Below, piece by piece: positions 1 to 7,400 of a stretch of 25,164 nucleotides of DNA (the first letter of the stretch is position 1; each line of letters opens with the position of its first letter). The translations under genes and the position numbers were made by a program. The notes under the pieces were generated by a model that had not been told where the DNA came from, made no database searches, and saw only the letters and a list, made by a program, of their open reading frames with translations. This DNA comes from Candidatus Caccousia avistercoris (lineage in GTDB: Bacteria; Bacillota; Clostridia; Oscillospirales; Acutalibacteraceae). Location of the stretch: positions 1 through 25,164 of the forward strand of contig DVMK01000199.1 in the NCBI GenBank assembly GCA_018715025.1, given 5' to 3'.

Positions 1-1
1 C

Positions 2-200
2 TCCGGCTCGCTCTACTACCCCAACGGAACGCTTCAGTACCAGGGAGAGTTTGTCGACAACCTGTTCCAGGGCCAGGGCACCGGATACCGGCAGAACGGC
101 ACCATGGAATACTCCGGCGCCTACCAGAACGGCCAGAGGAACGGCCAGGGCACCCTGTACAACGAGGCGGCCACCCCTGTTTTCACCGGCACCTTCCAGA
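2..200 (+). repeat. MORN repeats (about three units, first one cut)
   Basis: Three successive units of about 20-24 codons encode the pattern Y.nG...Y.G.f.nG...GqG. The central unit is the cleanest (MEYSGAYQNGQRNGQG), and the third has a short insert before FTGTFQNGQ. More units probably lie upstream of the window. Confidence 0.7.
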
Positions 201-727
201 ACGGGCAGATCCTGTTTCAGGAATTTCTGGGAAAAACCACGGCGGAGGTTTCCCAAATGTACACCGGGCAAACCACCGTGTACACCGGGAACGGCGAATA
301 CGCTTCCGTGATGGAGGAGATTGGCGCCGTATACTCTGCGGAGGACGGGTCGGAAACGCTGGAGGGGAACTGGACGGTAAACGAGGTGTTTGTGCTGGCT
401 TCCGCCTTTCCGGCGGAAACAGGCAGCCTGACCACGGTAAACCAGCTGACCGCTTATTTCGGCCAGCCCGACTACTACGGCTCCTCCTACGTCACTCTGC
501 CGGAGGCCGCCGCCCTGAACCTTCTGGCCAGCCAGTCGCCGGATGCCGTGGCCCCGGTGACAATGGAAACCGAGAACCAGTTTTCCGATCTGGTGACAGT
601 GAACGATTACAACAAGGATTATGAGGTATATATTTACACATATCTCAGCGGCGGGCTTTCCTACACCTTTTACGCGCCGGCCGCCGGGCAGGAGGGCTTC
701 CTGATGTATTCCATCGCCCTCGCCTGA
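2..727 (+). CDS. MORN-repeat protein, 5'-truncated by the window edge
   Basis: The reading frame is open from base 2 with no start in view, so only the last 241 residues are seen. The first ~60 residues are MORN-type repeats (YYPNG..QYQGEF.DN.FQGQG, YRQNGTMEYSGAYQNGQRNGQG, TPVFTGTFQNGQ), a beta-hairpin repeat often found in membrane- or surface-associated proteins. The remaining ~180 residues form an acidic, Tyr-rich domain beginning near FLGKTTAEV that I do not recognise. An in-frame ATG at 104 lies inside a repeat and is unlikely to be the true start. The stop is 36 bases before the next gene, so the two are probably co-transcribed. Because it is followed by two exported proteins it is probably envelope-linked, but that is inference, and its role in the injection system is unknown. 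Confidence 0.8.
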   Translation, partial: SGSLYYPNGTLQYQGEFVDNLFQGQGTGYRQNGTMEYSGAYQNGQRNGQGTLYNEAATPVFTGTFQNGQILFQEFLGKTTAEVSQMYTGQTTVYTGNGEYASVMEEIGAVYSAEDGSETLEGNWTVNEVFVLASAFPAETGSLTTVNQLTAYFGQPDYYGSSYVTLPEAAALNLLASQSPDAVAPVTMETENQFSDLVTVNDYNKDYEVYIYTYLSGGLSYTFYAPAAGQEGFLMYSIALA

Positions 728-763
728 CCAGAACACTGCTGTGGAGAAGGGAGATGAAACGAG

Positions 764-2812
764 ATGCACGCAAGACGGCGGAAGGCAGTCCTCTGCCTGC
801 TGGCGCTTTTATGCTCTATTCTGCTGTTTCCGACCGCCGGAAGCTCTGCCGCAAGCCCCAAGCCGCTGATCCTGAAGCAGGCCCAGAATCTGGCCGTGTC
901 CAACAGCTCGGACATCACGAAAAAATCCAACGAAATTCTCCTTCAGGAAATGAAATATGTGGAAGCGGTGGACGGCATCAAGGCGAAAATCAAAAACCTC
1001 ACCTCTTTCCGCTGGAGCCCGCTGCTCTCGTTCAAATTCCCCCAGCAGCTTGCCATGACGGAGGAATACGAGCTGAACGTGAAGCCCCTGACGCTGCAGG
1101 CGGAAATCGACACCCTGCGGCACGAGATGAACGACCTGCGCTACCAGGCCATTGCGGACGCCAGCATCGCTTTCACCGACGTGTACATCCTTCAGGAAAA
1201 AATCGCCTTCAACGAAGAGCGGCTGGCCACGGCGGAAAGCGACCTGGCCCGCAACCAGGCCCGCCTGGTGACAGGGGAAGCCGCCCAGTCTGACGTGGAC
1301 GACATGCAGGCCACGGTGGACTCTCTCACCGAGGAACTGGCCAACCAGATGCGCTCGTTCCAGACGGCGAAGGAGGAGCTTTCCAGCCTGATCGGCATGG
1401 ACGTAACCAGCGGCTACACCTTCCAGAACCCCCTGCAGGAGCTTGACCTCCCCCGTTCCGCCCTGCAGTCTGTGGTGGACTACACCCTGGAAAACGACCA
1501 GACTGTGTACGAGGCCCAGATGGCGGCTTCCACCGCCCTGATGAACCTGGAGTCCTACGAATCCCTCATGCGCAACGAGTACGGCGGGAAATTCAACCGG
1601 ATCCAGAGTTTCGTGAACATTGCCAAAAACGGGGGCGACGTGGATTATGCCGCTTTCATGATGGCATACAAGGAAATGCTTACCGATTTGGACCGCCCCT
1701 GGGCCGGTTCCATCCGGATTTTGTTTTTCCGCTTTACCAAGGAGTGGTTTAAGGGGGAAATTGACGGCACCCGGTACATAGAGGATGAGATGTACGCCGT
1801 CTACACCGCCTGTATGGAATACGCCAACGCTTCCCGCGAACTGGAAACCACTCTCACTTCCACCGAAAAGAATGTGAAAAGCCAGTACGAACTGCTGCTG
1901 AACACCTGGAAATCCTACGAAAGCCTTCTGGGCCAGGTAGAGACAGCCAGAAGCCAGCTGGACAAGGTGACGGCCCTGAACCAGCAGGGCAAGGCGGAGT
2001 ACCAGGAGCTGAAGGACGCCCAGGAAAGCTATGAGGAGCTTCAGCTGGAGGCCCTGGACACCCTGGCCTCTTACAACGAATCCCTGTACAATTTCGACCG
2101 CCTCACCTGCGGGGCGGTGAGCCAGTACATGGCGGGGACCAGCCTGAGCGCCAGCGCCGGCGAGGGCGGCGACAGCTACGCCGCGCTGGATCCCATCTCT
2201 GACCCCTACTACTACATCTACACCACCGTCAGCGACCTGACCTTCCACATCGGCGTGAGCCTGCCGGAGGACTTCTCCCCCGCCATCACCGATTTTGAGG
2301 TGTGGAACGGCCAGACGCAGATTGGGGAACGCACCCCCATTGAGGAGGAGCTCACCCACCTTACCATCGACTACGGCGGCGACTCCATGCTCACCCTCCG
2401 CTTTTACGACGGCAGCACCTACGTGACGGAATGCCAGGTGGACGCCACCGTTCCCAGGGACGTGCTGCCCATTGAACCGGACGGGGAAGCGCCTGTGGAG
2501 GAAGCGGCGGAGGTGCAGCTTGGCTCCTATTCCGTCTCCACCTCCGCCGTGGGCGAACTTTCCACCTCGCAGCTCACTCTGGACGTAAGCCGGTACCCCG
2601 ACATCGCCTCCTACACCATCACCTATGGGAGCAGCAGCGTGTTCACCAGCGATCCAATCAGTGCGGAGGAGCCCTTCTCTTACCTGACGCTGCTCATCTC
2701 CAGCCTGGACCAGGTTGAGATTTCCTTCTACAACGAGGCCGGCACGCTGGTGTACACCGGGCGTTTTCAGCCAAGCGACCAGACCGTTTGGGGCCTGGCG
2801 GCAGAATCCTAA
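764..2812 (+). CDS. Exported TolC-like coiled-coil protein
   Basis: This is a 682-aa protein. Residues 1-30 are a classic export signal (HARRRK, a Leu/Ala-rich core, then AGSSAA). Residues ~35-465 are long amphipathic helices rich in Glu, Gln and Ala, with the outer-membrane-efflux pattern: an opening LKQAQNLAVSNS, helical hairpins and a second copy of the helical layout after a central insert. Residues ~480-682 form two beta-rich segments (around DPYYYIYTTVSDLTF and YSVSTSAVGELSTSQL) separated by an acidic Pro-rich linker, which ordinary TolC lacks. The ATG at 764 is chosen because GAAGGGAG lies about 10 bases upstream; an ATG at 754 is in another frame. The next gene starts 21 bases later. 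TolC-like proteins do occur in Firmicutes without an outer membrane, where their role is unclear. A general secreted coiled-coil protein is the alternative. Confidence 0.6.
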   Translation: MHARRRKAVLCLLALLCSILLFPTAGSSAASPKPLILKQAQNLAVSNSSDITKKSNEILLQEMKYVEAVDGIKAKIKNLTSFRWSPLLSFKFPQQLAMTEEYELNVKPLTLQAEIDTLRHEMNDLRYQAIADASIAFTDVYILQEKIAFNEERLATAESDLARNQARLVTGEAAQSDVDDMQATVDSLTEELANQMRSFQTAKEELSSLIGMDVTSGYTFQNPLQELDLPRSALQSVVDYTLENDQTVYEAQMAASTALMNLESYESLMRNEYGGKFNRIQSFVNIAKNGGDVDYAAFMMAYKEMLTDLDRPWAGSIRILFFRFTKEWFKGEIDGTRYIEDEMYAVYTACMEYANASRELETTLTSTEKNVKSQYELLLNTWKSYESLLGQVETARSQLDKVTALNQQGKAEYQELKDAQESYEELQLEALDTLASYNESLYNFDRLTCGAVSQYMAGTSLSASAGEGGDSYAALDPISDPYYYIYTTVSDLTFHIGVSLPEDFSPAITDFEVWNGQTQIGERTPIEEELTHLTIDYGGDSMLTLRFYDGSTYVTECQVDATVPRDVLPIEPDGEAPVEEAAEVQLGSYSVSTSAVGELSTSQLTLDVSRYPDIASYTITYGSSSVFTSDPISAEEPFSYLTLLISSLDQVEISFYNEAGTLVYTGRFQPSDQTVWGLAAES

Positions 2813-2833
2813 ACCGCAAGGAGGACAGAACCC

Positions 2834-5425
2834 ATGAAAAAAAGACGTTCCCTTCTGAAAAGGGCTCTGGCGCTCACTGCGGCGGTTGTGCTGGCGTTTT
2901 CCGCCTACTGGGCGGCCAGCGCCGTGTTCAGCGAGGAGGAGGCCGTTCACATTACGCCCTCTGAAATTGAGGATTCCACCCTTATCGTGGGGACCCACCT
3001 CATCCATCTTTCCGCCCTCAGCGACAGCATTTACGAAATTGCCCAGAAGTCCGCGGAGGAGTCGGGCCAGAGCAGCATGTACTACAAGTCGGAACTGGCG
3101 GACGGCGCCTGGTTCGACATCACCTCCGCCTCCTCGCTGGAGGACATTACGACAGGGGGCACGCCGGTGGAGGACAGTGTCATTGAAGCGCTGTTTTTCA
3201 CCCACCACACCAGGAGCGACGGCGTCACCTACGACCTGCGCACCGGGCAGGCGGTGGATCCCCGGGATATTTACGACCCCTACGACCTGGAATCCATGGA
3301 GGAGCTTTACCCCTTAAAGCTGCAGTACGACCTTATCCGGGAAAGCCAGTCCGGCAGCAAGGCCGGCCAGCAGAAAATCAACCGGATTGCGGAATTCTTC
3401 CAGACAGAGGTGACCAACGAAACCACCCAGCAGCTGGAACAGCAGATGGACGCCCTGCAGGCCTACTACAATGTGCTGGAGGAAAACGGCGGCGGCCAGC
3501 AGGAAAAGGCCAAGGTGCAGGAGGTGCTGGATGCGCTGGACGCCTCCCGCCGGGTGCAGGTGTTCACCATTTTGGACACCGAGCTGAACAGCTACATGCA
3601 GGAGCTTTCCACCATGGAGGACAGCGTCACCGAGGGGGAGGACGGCTCCACCAGCACAGAGGCTGCCTCTGCGGTAGACACCGAGCTTCTCTCCGCGGTG
3701 AGCGATTCGCTGAACAACGTGCGCACCTCCCAGATTGAGTACGAGGGGAAAATGCTGGCGGAGGGCACCACCACCGCCTCCCGCACGGAATACCAGCTTT
3801 CCTCCCGGCTTGTCACAGACGCGGAGGCCGGGAACCACAGCGCCTGTGACAGCGACGTGGCCCAGCTCATCTCTCTGGACAATATTCTCAGCGACATCAT
3901 CGCCAACCAGGAGGCGGAAAACGCCATTCTGGACGATCTTCTCATCCCCTCCTCCACAGACGTTTACACCCAGGCCCTGTTTGCCGGGGTGAACGCGGAA
4001 TACACGGCGGCCCAGGCGCAGAATTCCGCCAGTGTGGTGCTGGACGGCATTGCCCGCAACAACACCAGTCTGCTGAATTCTTACCGGAACGAGCTGGAAT
4101 TTTTCCTCACCGCCAGGACAAACCGCATGGGCTCTGAGGAGGGAGTGGCCTACATCGACGAAAGGCTTTCCTTGACGGAGGGCTGGAGCCCTTCCGTGCC
4201 GGAGGACGCCTTCCAGAGCGGGGCCGACAGTTCCATCAGCGACCACATTGACTTTCTCACCCAGCTGCGCCGCCAGCTGGAGCTGGCCGCCGGGGGCAAC
4301 GAGGCGGACGCCCTCATAGCGGAAAAGGCATCCCTGCAGGAGCAGATGATGGAATGCCTGGACGGGAACGATCTGGCCGGCGCGCAGGCGCTGGAGGACC
4401 AGATAGCGGAAATCGACAATCAGCTGGCGGAAATGGACGTTTCCGACGTGGAGGGGACGCTGGGCAGCCAGGTGGCGAACGCCAGAAAAGCCGGGCTGGA
4501 CGCCCTGGAAAACGGGGATGCGGACGCCCTGCTGGACAGCGTGAACACCCTTGGCTCGCTGATGGAGCTTGACCCGGCCGCCGCCTTCCCCGCCGCGCAG
4601 GAGCTGCACAGCGCCATTGCGGCGGAACAGGCCCTGAACAACGCCACTGCCTATGACGATGCCATGGCGGCGCTGGAAACCGCCATACTGGAAAACGCCG
4701 ACGCTTACAACGCGGCCGTGAGCGCCCAGCTCACCGCCGACCAGCTGCTGGCGCTTCTGCAGCAGCTTATGGCGGAAAGCGGCCTGACCAACACCGGCAC
4801 GGGCTCTGGCGCAGGGGGAAGCGGCTCTTCCTCCGGCAGCGGAAGTTCCGGGTCGGGTTCCTCCTCCGGCGGAGGCGCTGGCTCCGGCAGCGCAGGTTCC
4901 GGCTCCGGCGGCGGGCTGCTGGGGGCTGTTGACAGCGAAAGTGCCGGGGCGGCTTTGGCGGCCCTGCAGCTCTACTACGACCAGACAAAAAGCGACGCCG
5001 CCCTCACCCTGCTTTCCTCCCTCAGCCTGAACGAGGCCAGCCTGGGCAACCCCCTTGTTTACCTTCGGGTGAACGACGGCGGGCAGGAGTATGTGCCTGT
5101 AAACGCGGTGAGCGAGCTGACCAACCTGCGCTACGTGTGGAACAGCAACCTTTCCACGGCGACCCTGGCCAGAGGCTCGGAATATTACGTATTCACCCTC
5201 TTTTCCGACGCTGTGCAGCGGGGCAGGGACGAAAGTTCCCTGGAATATATGACCCAGGCAGCCAAATCCCAAAACGGCGTGATTCAGATCCATGAAAGCT
5301 ACACGGAGGAAAACTTCTCCATAGGGGCCCTCTATTTAACCGGGACCCAATACGGCGTGGCCTACAGCGAGGAGATGTACCAAACCGCTCAGGATCTGCT
5401 GGCCGCCCTGCTGGACGCCGCCTGA
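2834..5425 (+). CDS. Exported or membrane-anchored coiled-coil protein with copper-amine-oxidase-N1-like C-terminus
   Basis: This is an 863-aa protein. The N-terminus (KKRRSLLKR followed by a hydrophobic ALTAAVVLAFSAYWAAS stretch) is a signal peptide or uncleaved anchor. Residues ~35-165 are a mixed domain, and residues ~170-650 are mostly helical and coiled-coil (many Gln, Glu and Ala; AEKASLQEQMMECL region). Residues ~653-694 are an almost pure Gly/Ser linker. Near residues 740-800 the pattern YVPVNAVSELTNLRYVWN followed by TATLARGSEYYVFTL resembles the copper amine oxidase N-terminal-like domain common in Firmicute surface proteins (family knowledge; the match was made by eye). RBS AAGGAGG sits upstream of the ATG. 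It follows the TolC-like gene by 21 bases and precedes the DUF4255 gene by 37. The likely location is extracytoplasmic; its function is unknown. An envelope partner or docking factor for the injection system is speculation. Confidence 0.65.
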   Translation: MKKRRSLLKRALALTAAVVLAFSAYWAASAVFSEEEAVHITPSEIEDSTLIVGTHLIHLSALSDSIYEIAQKSAEESGQSSMYYKSELADGAWFDITSASSLEDITTGGTPVEDSVIEALFFTHHTRSDGVTYDLRTGQAVDPRDIYDPYDLESMEELYPLKLQYDLIRESQSGSKAGQQKINRIAEFFQTEVTNETTQQLEQQMDALQAYYNVLEENGGGQQEKAKVQEVLDALDASRRVQVFTILDTELNSYMQELSTMEDSVTEGEDGSTSTEAASAVDTELLSAVSDSLNNVRTSQIEYEGKMLAEGTTTASRTEYQLSSRLVTDAEAGNHSACDSDVAQLISLDNILSDIIANQEAENAILDDLLIPSSTDVYTQALFAGVNAEYTAAQAQNSASVVLDGIARNNTSLLNSYRNELEFFLTARTNRMGSEEGVAYIDERLSLTEGWSPSVPEDAFQSGADSSISDHIDFLTQLRRQLELAAGGNEADALIAEKASLQEQMMECLDGNDLAGAQALEDQIAEIDNQLAEMDVSDVEGTLGSQVANARKAGLDALENGDADALLDSVNTLGSLMELDPAAAFPAAQELHSAIAAEQALNNATAYDDAMAALETAILENADAYNAAVSAQLTADQLLALLQQLMAESGLTNTGTGSGAGGSGSSSGSGSSGSGSSSGGGAGSGSAGSGSGGGLLGAVDSESAGAALAALQLYYDQTKSDAALTLLSSLSLNEASLGNPLVYLRVNDGGQEYVPVNAVSELTNLRYVWNSNLSTATLARGSEYYVFTLFSDAVQRGRDESSLEYMTQAAKSQNGVIQIHESYTEENFSIGALYLTGTQYGVAYSEEMYQTAQDLLAALLDAA

Positions 5426-5462
5426 CGGCCCGGCAAAATCTTCCGCAGAAAGGGATGAAGGA

Positions 5463-6068
5463 ATGGCAGATTACCCCATCATTTCCGATGTTTCCTCTCA
5501 TATTGTCCGAATGCTTCGGGAAAAAATGTGCCCGGAGCCCATCCCCTCCCCCAACAACATTGAGGTTTCTTCTCCTGCCGAGCAGGACGTGGACTATATT
5601 TTAGGGCTTTACCTGTACGACATCCGCGAAGAGGGCGAGGTGGCGGCCCCCTCCCTGGTGGGCACGGGGCGCACCCGCCTCCGCCGCCCGCCAAGGCCCT
5701 ACAGCCTGTACTACATGCTCTTCCTGAACGGCTCCTCCCAGATGGGCCTGAAGGGCGGGGACGTGCAGAAAATCATAGGCCGGGCCGCGCAGATTGTGAA
5801 CGACGGGAATTCGGTAAACCCGCGCCAGCTTCAGCCCTGGCTGGAGGAGGAGGAACCGCCCATTCTGTTTTCCCCCGCAAAGCTCTCTTTGGAGGATAAG
5901 GTGCGGGTCTGGTCCGCCATTAACAAGCCGTACCAGGTCAGCCTGTTCTACAAGGCCTCGCCGGTGCTTCTCTCCAGCGAGGTTGTGGTAGAGCCGCCCC
6001 GCGTTACCGACGCCACCTTTACCCTTGGCCTGCGGGGCGGGAACCGGCGCCGAAGGGAGGCGGAATAG
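5463..6068 (+). CDS. DUF4255 / Pvc16-like tail terminator or cap protein
   Basis: This is a 201-aa protein. Its N-terminal layout matches the Pvc16 N-terminal family: short N-terminal helix (ISDVSSHIVRMLREKM), a proline-bearing segment, the strand LGLYLYDIREE, a basic Pro/Arg loop (LRRPPRPYSLYYML) and a C-terminal KPYQVSLFYKASPVLLSSE. In Afp and PVC particles the equivalent caps the tube and sheath at the end opposite the baseplate and stops polymerisation. The start has AGAAAGGGA upstream. The last ~15 residues are Arg/Gly-rich (LRGGNRRRREAE). The stop is 3 bases from the next ATG, so these two genes are translationally linked. It lies at the head of the CIS cluster ahead of the sheath gene. 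The assignment rests on motif memory, not on a search. Confidence 0.85.
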   Translation: MADYPIISDVSSHIVRMLREKMCPEPIPSPNNIEVSSPAEQDVDYILGLYLYDIREEGEVAAPSLVGTGRTRLRRPPRPYSLYYMLFLNGSSQMGLKGGDVQKIIGRAAQIVNDGNSVNPRQLQPWLEEEEPPILFSPAKLSLEDKVRVWSAINKPYQVSLFYKASPVLLSSEVVVEPPRVTDATFTLGLRGGNRRRREAE

Positions 6069-6071
6069 CCC

Positions 6072-6821
6072 ATGGTGGAGGAAGTACGCATCCGCTACCA
6101 GCTTACCCTGGCGCTCCGCCTGCTGGACACCGCCTCCCGCGCCATGGTCTTTGGGCCGGAGGTTTCGCTTTTCCGCAACGGCGAGCCTGTGCGGGCGGCG
6201 GAACGGGGCGGCGGCTGCCTGGTGCTGACCGGCTACCCGCGGGAGGACTTCACCCTGGGAATTCAGGCCAGGGGCTTTGAGCCCGCACAGGTTCCCGTCT
6301 GCTTTGAAAAGCTGGACCGCCAGCTGCCGCAGCTCACCGTTCACCTGGTGCCCGGCAGCCTCTACCGCAGCCCCGCCCCCCTTGTCACCGTGCGCGGGGA
6401 TTTGCCTGACGTTAAAAGCCTGACGGCTGTGCAGCCCGGGGCCGGCACCTGCTTTGTGCGGGATTACGACGCCCGCAAGCGGCTGCTCACCGTTTTCAAC
6501 CCGCACCGCCTGGAGCTGGACCGCGTTTACTACGGACTTGCCAAACCGGAGGAGGGAACCTTCGAGCCCTTTTCCATTCTGGGGCGGCGGCCCAGCGAGC
6601 AGTACGAGCTTTACCGGATCGATCACCCTCTGGAGACAGAGCCGCAGCCCAATTTCCCTATCTGCCCCATTGTGTTCGGGGCGGCGGACGAAACCGGCTG
6701 CCGCCTGACCTTCCGGGAGGAGGGCGGCCCCCCCTTGTGGATTTTCCGCTGGGAAACCGGGCAGGGCGTCTTCTTCAAGGCTGCGGACATCCGGCGGCGG
6801 GAGGCTCTTACCATTCCATAA
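6072..6821 (+). CDS. Uncharacterised CIS-cluster protein with N-terminal beta-sandwich-like domain
   Basis: I do not recognise this 249-aa protein by name. Residues ~8-95 read like a carboxypeptidase-regulatory or Ig-type beta sandwich (LALRLLDTASRAMVFGPEV, then a Gly-rich turn, then FTLGIQARGFEPAQVPV). Residues ~95-250 are a second beta-rich, Pro-rich domain (FNPHRLELDRVYYGL, PLWIFRWETGQGVFF). There is no signal peptide or membrane segment. AAGGGAGG near 6053-6060 supports the ATG at 6072, and GTG at 6075 is a possible alternative. It sits between the DUF4255 cap gene and the PAAR-like gene, with only 3 bases to the former. A structural or decoration role at the cap or sheath surface is the simplest reading from context, but this is inference. 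Confidence 0.7.
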   Translation: MVEEVRIRYQLTLALRLLDTASRAMVFGPEVSLFRNGEPVRAAERGGGCLVLTGYPREDFTLGIQARGFEPAQVPVCFEKLDRQLPQLTVHLVPGSLYRSPAPLVTVRGDLPDVKSLTAVQPGAGTCFVRDYDARKRLLTVFNPHRLELDRVYYGLAKPEEGTFEPFSILGRRPSEQYELYRIDHPLETEPQPNFPICPIVFGAADETGCRLTFREEGGPPLWIFRWETGQGVFFKAADIRRREALTIP

Positions 6822-6890
6822 CAGCGTCCTCGGGGGCATCTCCGAAGGAAGCTGAGGGTATATCTTTTATCAAGAAAAGGAGGGATCTAT

Positions 6891-7274
6891 TTGCCTGCAT
6901 TCGTAGTCAGCGGAGCCTCTGTCGTGTGCACCATGGGCATGAGCCCGGGCTCTGTGGTGGCTACTGCCCAGCAAAAGGTTATCATGAGCGGCAGGCCTGC
7001 CGCGACCATCCAAGACGTTGCGCCCCTTGTAAACATAGCCCCCTGCGGGATGTGCACCTCCCTGGCGAACCCAACTGTGGCTTCCGCTACGGCGGCCGCC
7101 CTCGGGGTGCTGACCCCCATGCCCTGCGTTCCGGCGCCGGCCGGCGTCTGGCTTGGCGGTTCCGCCGTGACAGCGGGCGGGCTTCCCTGCCTGACAAACG
7201 CATCCACCCTTACCTGCTCTTACGGCGGGACCCTTTCCATTGTCTCGCCCGGGCAGGGAACCGTGATGGGGTAA
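6891..7274 (+). CDS. DUF4280 PAAR-like spike-tip protein
   Basis: This is a 127-aa protein that begins with TTG, set by AAAAGGAGGG (6875-6884) six bases upstream. The sequence follows the DUF4280 pattern: FVVSGASVVCTMG, then VIMSGRPAATIQD, PLVNIAPCGMCTSLANP, AAALGVLTPMPCVPAP, W.GG, LPCLTNASTLTCSYGG and a terminal SPGQGTVMG. These proteins are thought to form the sharp cone on the spike, like PAAR proteins. There are six cysteines and no histidine at all, so any metal site would have to be cysteine-based (inference). It lies directly before the sheath gene and about 10 kb from the spike gene it should cap. No toxin domain is fused to it, so it is a bare tip. Confidence 0.88.
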   Translation: MPAFVVSGASVVCTMGMSPGSVVATAQQKVIMSGRPAATIQDVAPLVNIAPCGMCTSLANPTVASATAAALGVLTPMPCVPAPAGVWLGGSAVTAGGLPCLTNASTLTCSYGGTLSIVSPGQGTVMG

Positions 7275-7290
7275 CCCTGCCTTCAGGCCA

Positions 7291-7316
7291 GGGGCGGCGG
7301 AACCTCCGCTGGCCCC
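7291..7316 (+). other. GC-rich hairpin downstream of the PAAR-like gene
   Basis: GGGGC plus GCGG (7291-7300) can pair with CCGC plus GCCCC (7306-7316), with a small internal loop and a five-base AACCT loop. No T-run follows, so it is not a standard intrinsic terminator. It may protect or insulate transcript ends just before the very highly expressed sheath gene. Pairing was done by eye. Confidence 0.4.
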
Positions 7317-7355
7317 GGTTCCCTGAGGCACTCACAATAAAAACAAAAGTCATTT

Positions 7356-7364
7356 GAAAGGAGG
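7356..7364 (+). promoter_or_regulatory. Distant ribosome binding site of the sheath gene
   Basis: GAAAGGAGG is a near-perfect Shine-Dalgarno sequence but lies about 36 bases before the conserved ATG at 7401. No other good site is nearer. The hairpin at 7367-7391 fills the gap and would bring the two to an effective distance of about 11 bases. Confidence 0.6.
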
Positions 7365-7366
7365 CT

Positions 7367-7391
7367 GGGTTCCGAGCCCCGCTTGGGACCC
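7367..7391 (+). promoter_or_regulatory. Hairpin between ribosome binding site and start of the sheath gene
   Basis: GGGTTCC (7367-7373) pairs over seven positions (one G-U) with GGGACCC (7385-7391), leaving an 11-base loop. It starts two bases after the Shine-Dalgarno sequence and ends nine bases before the ATG. Folding would loop out the gap and restore normal spacing, a mechanism known for phage T4 gene 38. Its use here is inference. Confidence 0.5.
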
Positions 7392-7400
7392 AAAAAATGT

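Noticed and set aside
754..1293. Overlapping plus-strand frame starting at ATG 754
   Set aside because: It has Pro/Gly/Arg-rich low-complexity translation typical of an out-of-frame shadow. The frame from 764 has a signal peptide and coherent helices.
809..3208. Very long open frame on the minus strand opposite the TolC-like and coiled-coil genes
   Set aside because: GC-rich coding DNA creates long antisense frames. This one has low-complexity Gly/His/Val composition, no ribosome binding site, and spans two well-supported plus-strand genes. The same holds for the long minus-strand frames at 3314-5293, 12435-14333, 18715-21813 and 21894-23927.
4784..4920. Gly/Ser-rich stretch as a DNA repeat or frameshift artefact
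   Set aside because: The frame stays open on both sides and joins a helical region to a recognisable C-terminal domain, so it is a protein linker.
6822..6890. Internal promoter before the PAAR-like gene
   Set aside because: There are some AT-rich bases (TATATCTTTTATC), but no -35 at a suitable distance, and the gene has a perfect ribosome binding site within an otherwise continuous operon.
7317..7355. Internal promoter before the sheath gene (CACAATAAAAA)
   Set aside because: The -10-like hexamer matches only 4 of 6 positions and there is no acceptable -35. The AT-rich stretch is suggestive but not supportable.
7383..7400. TTG at 7383 as the sheath start
   Set aside because: It adds MGPKKC before the highly conserved AEYLSPGVYVEEF start, and the TTG lies in the predicted hairpin. 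ATG 7401 fits the family better, though the wide spacing to the ribosome binding site keeps the question partly open.
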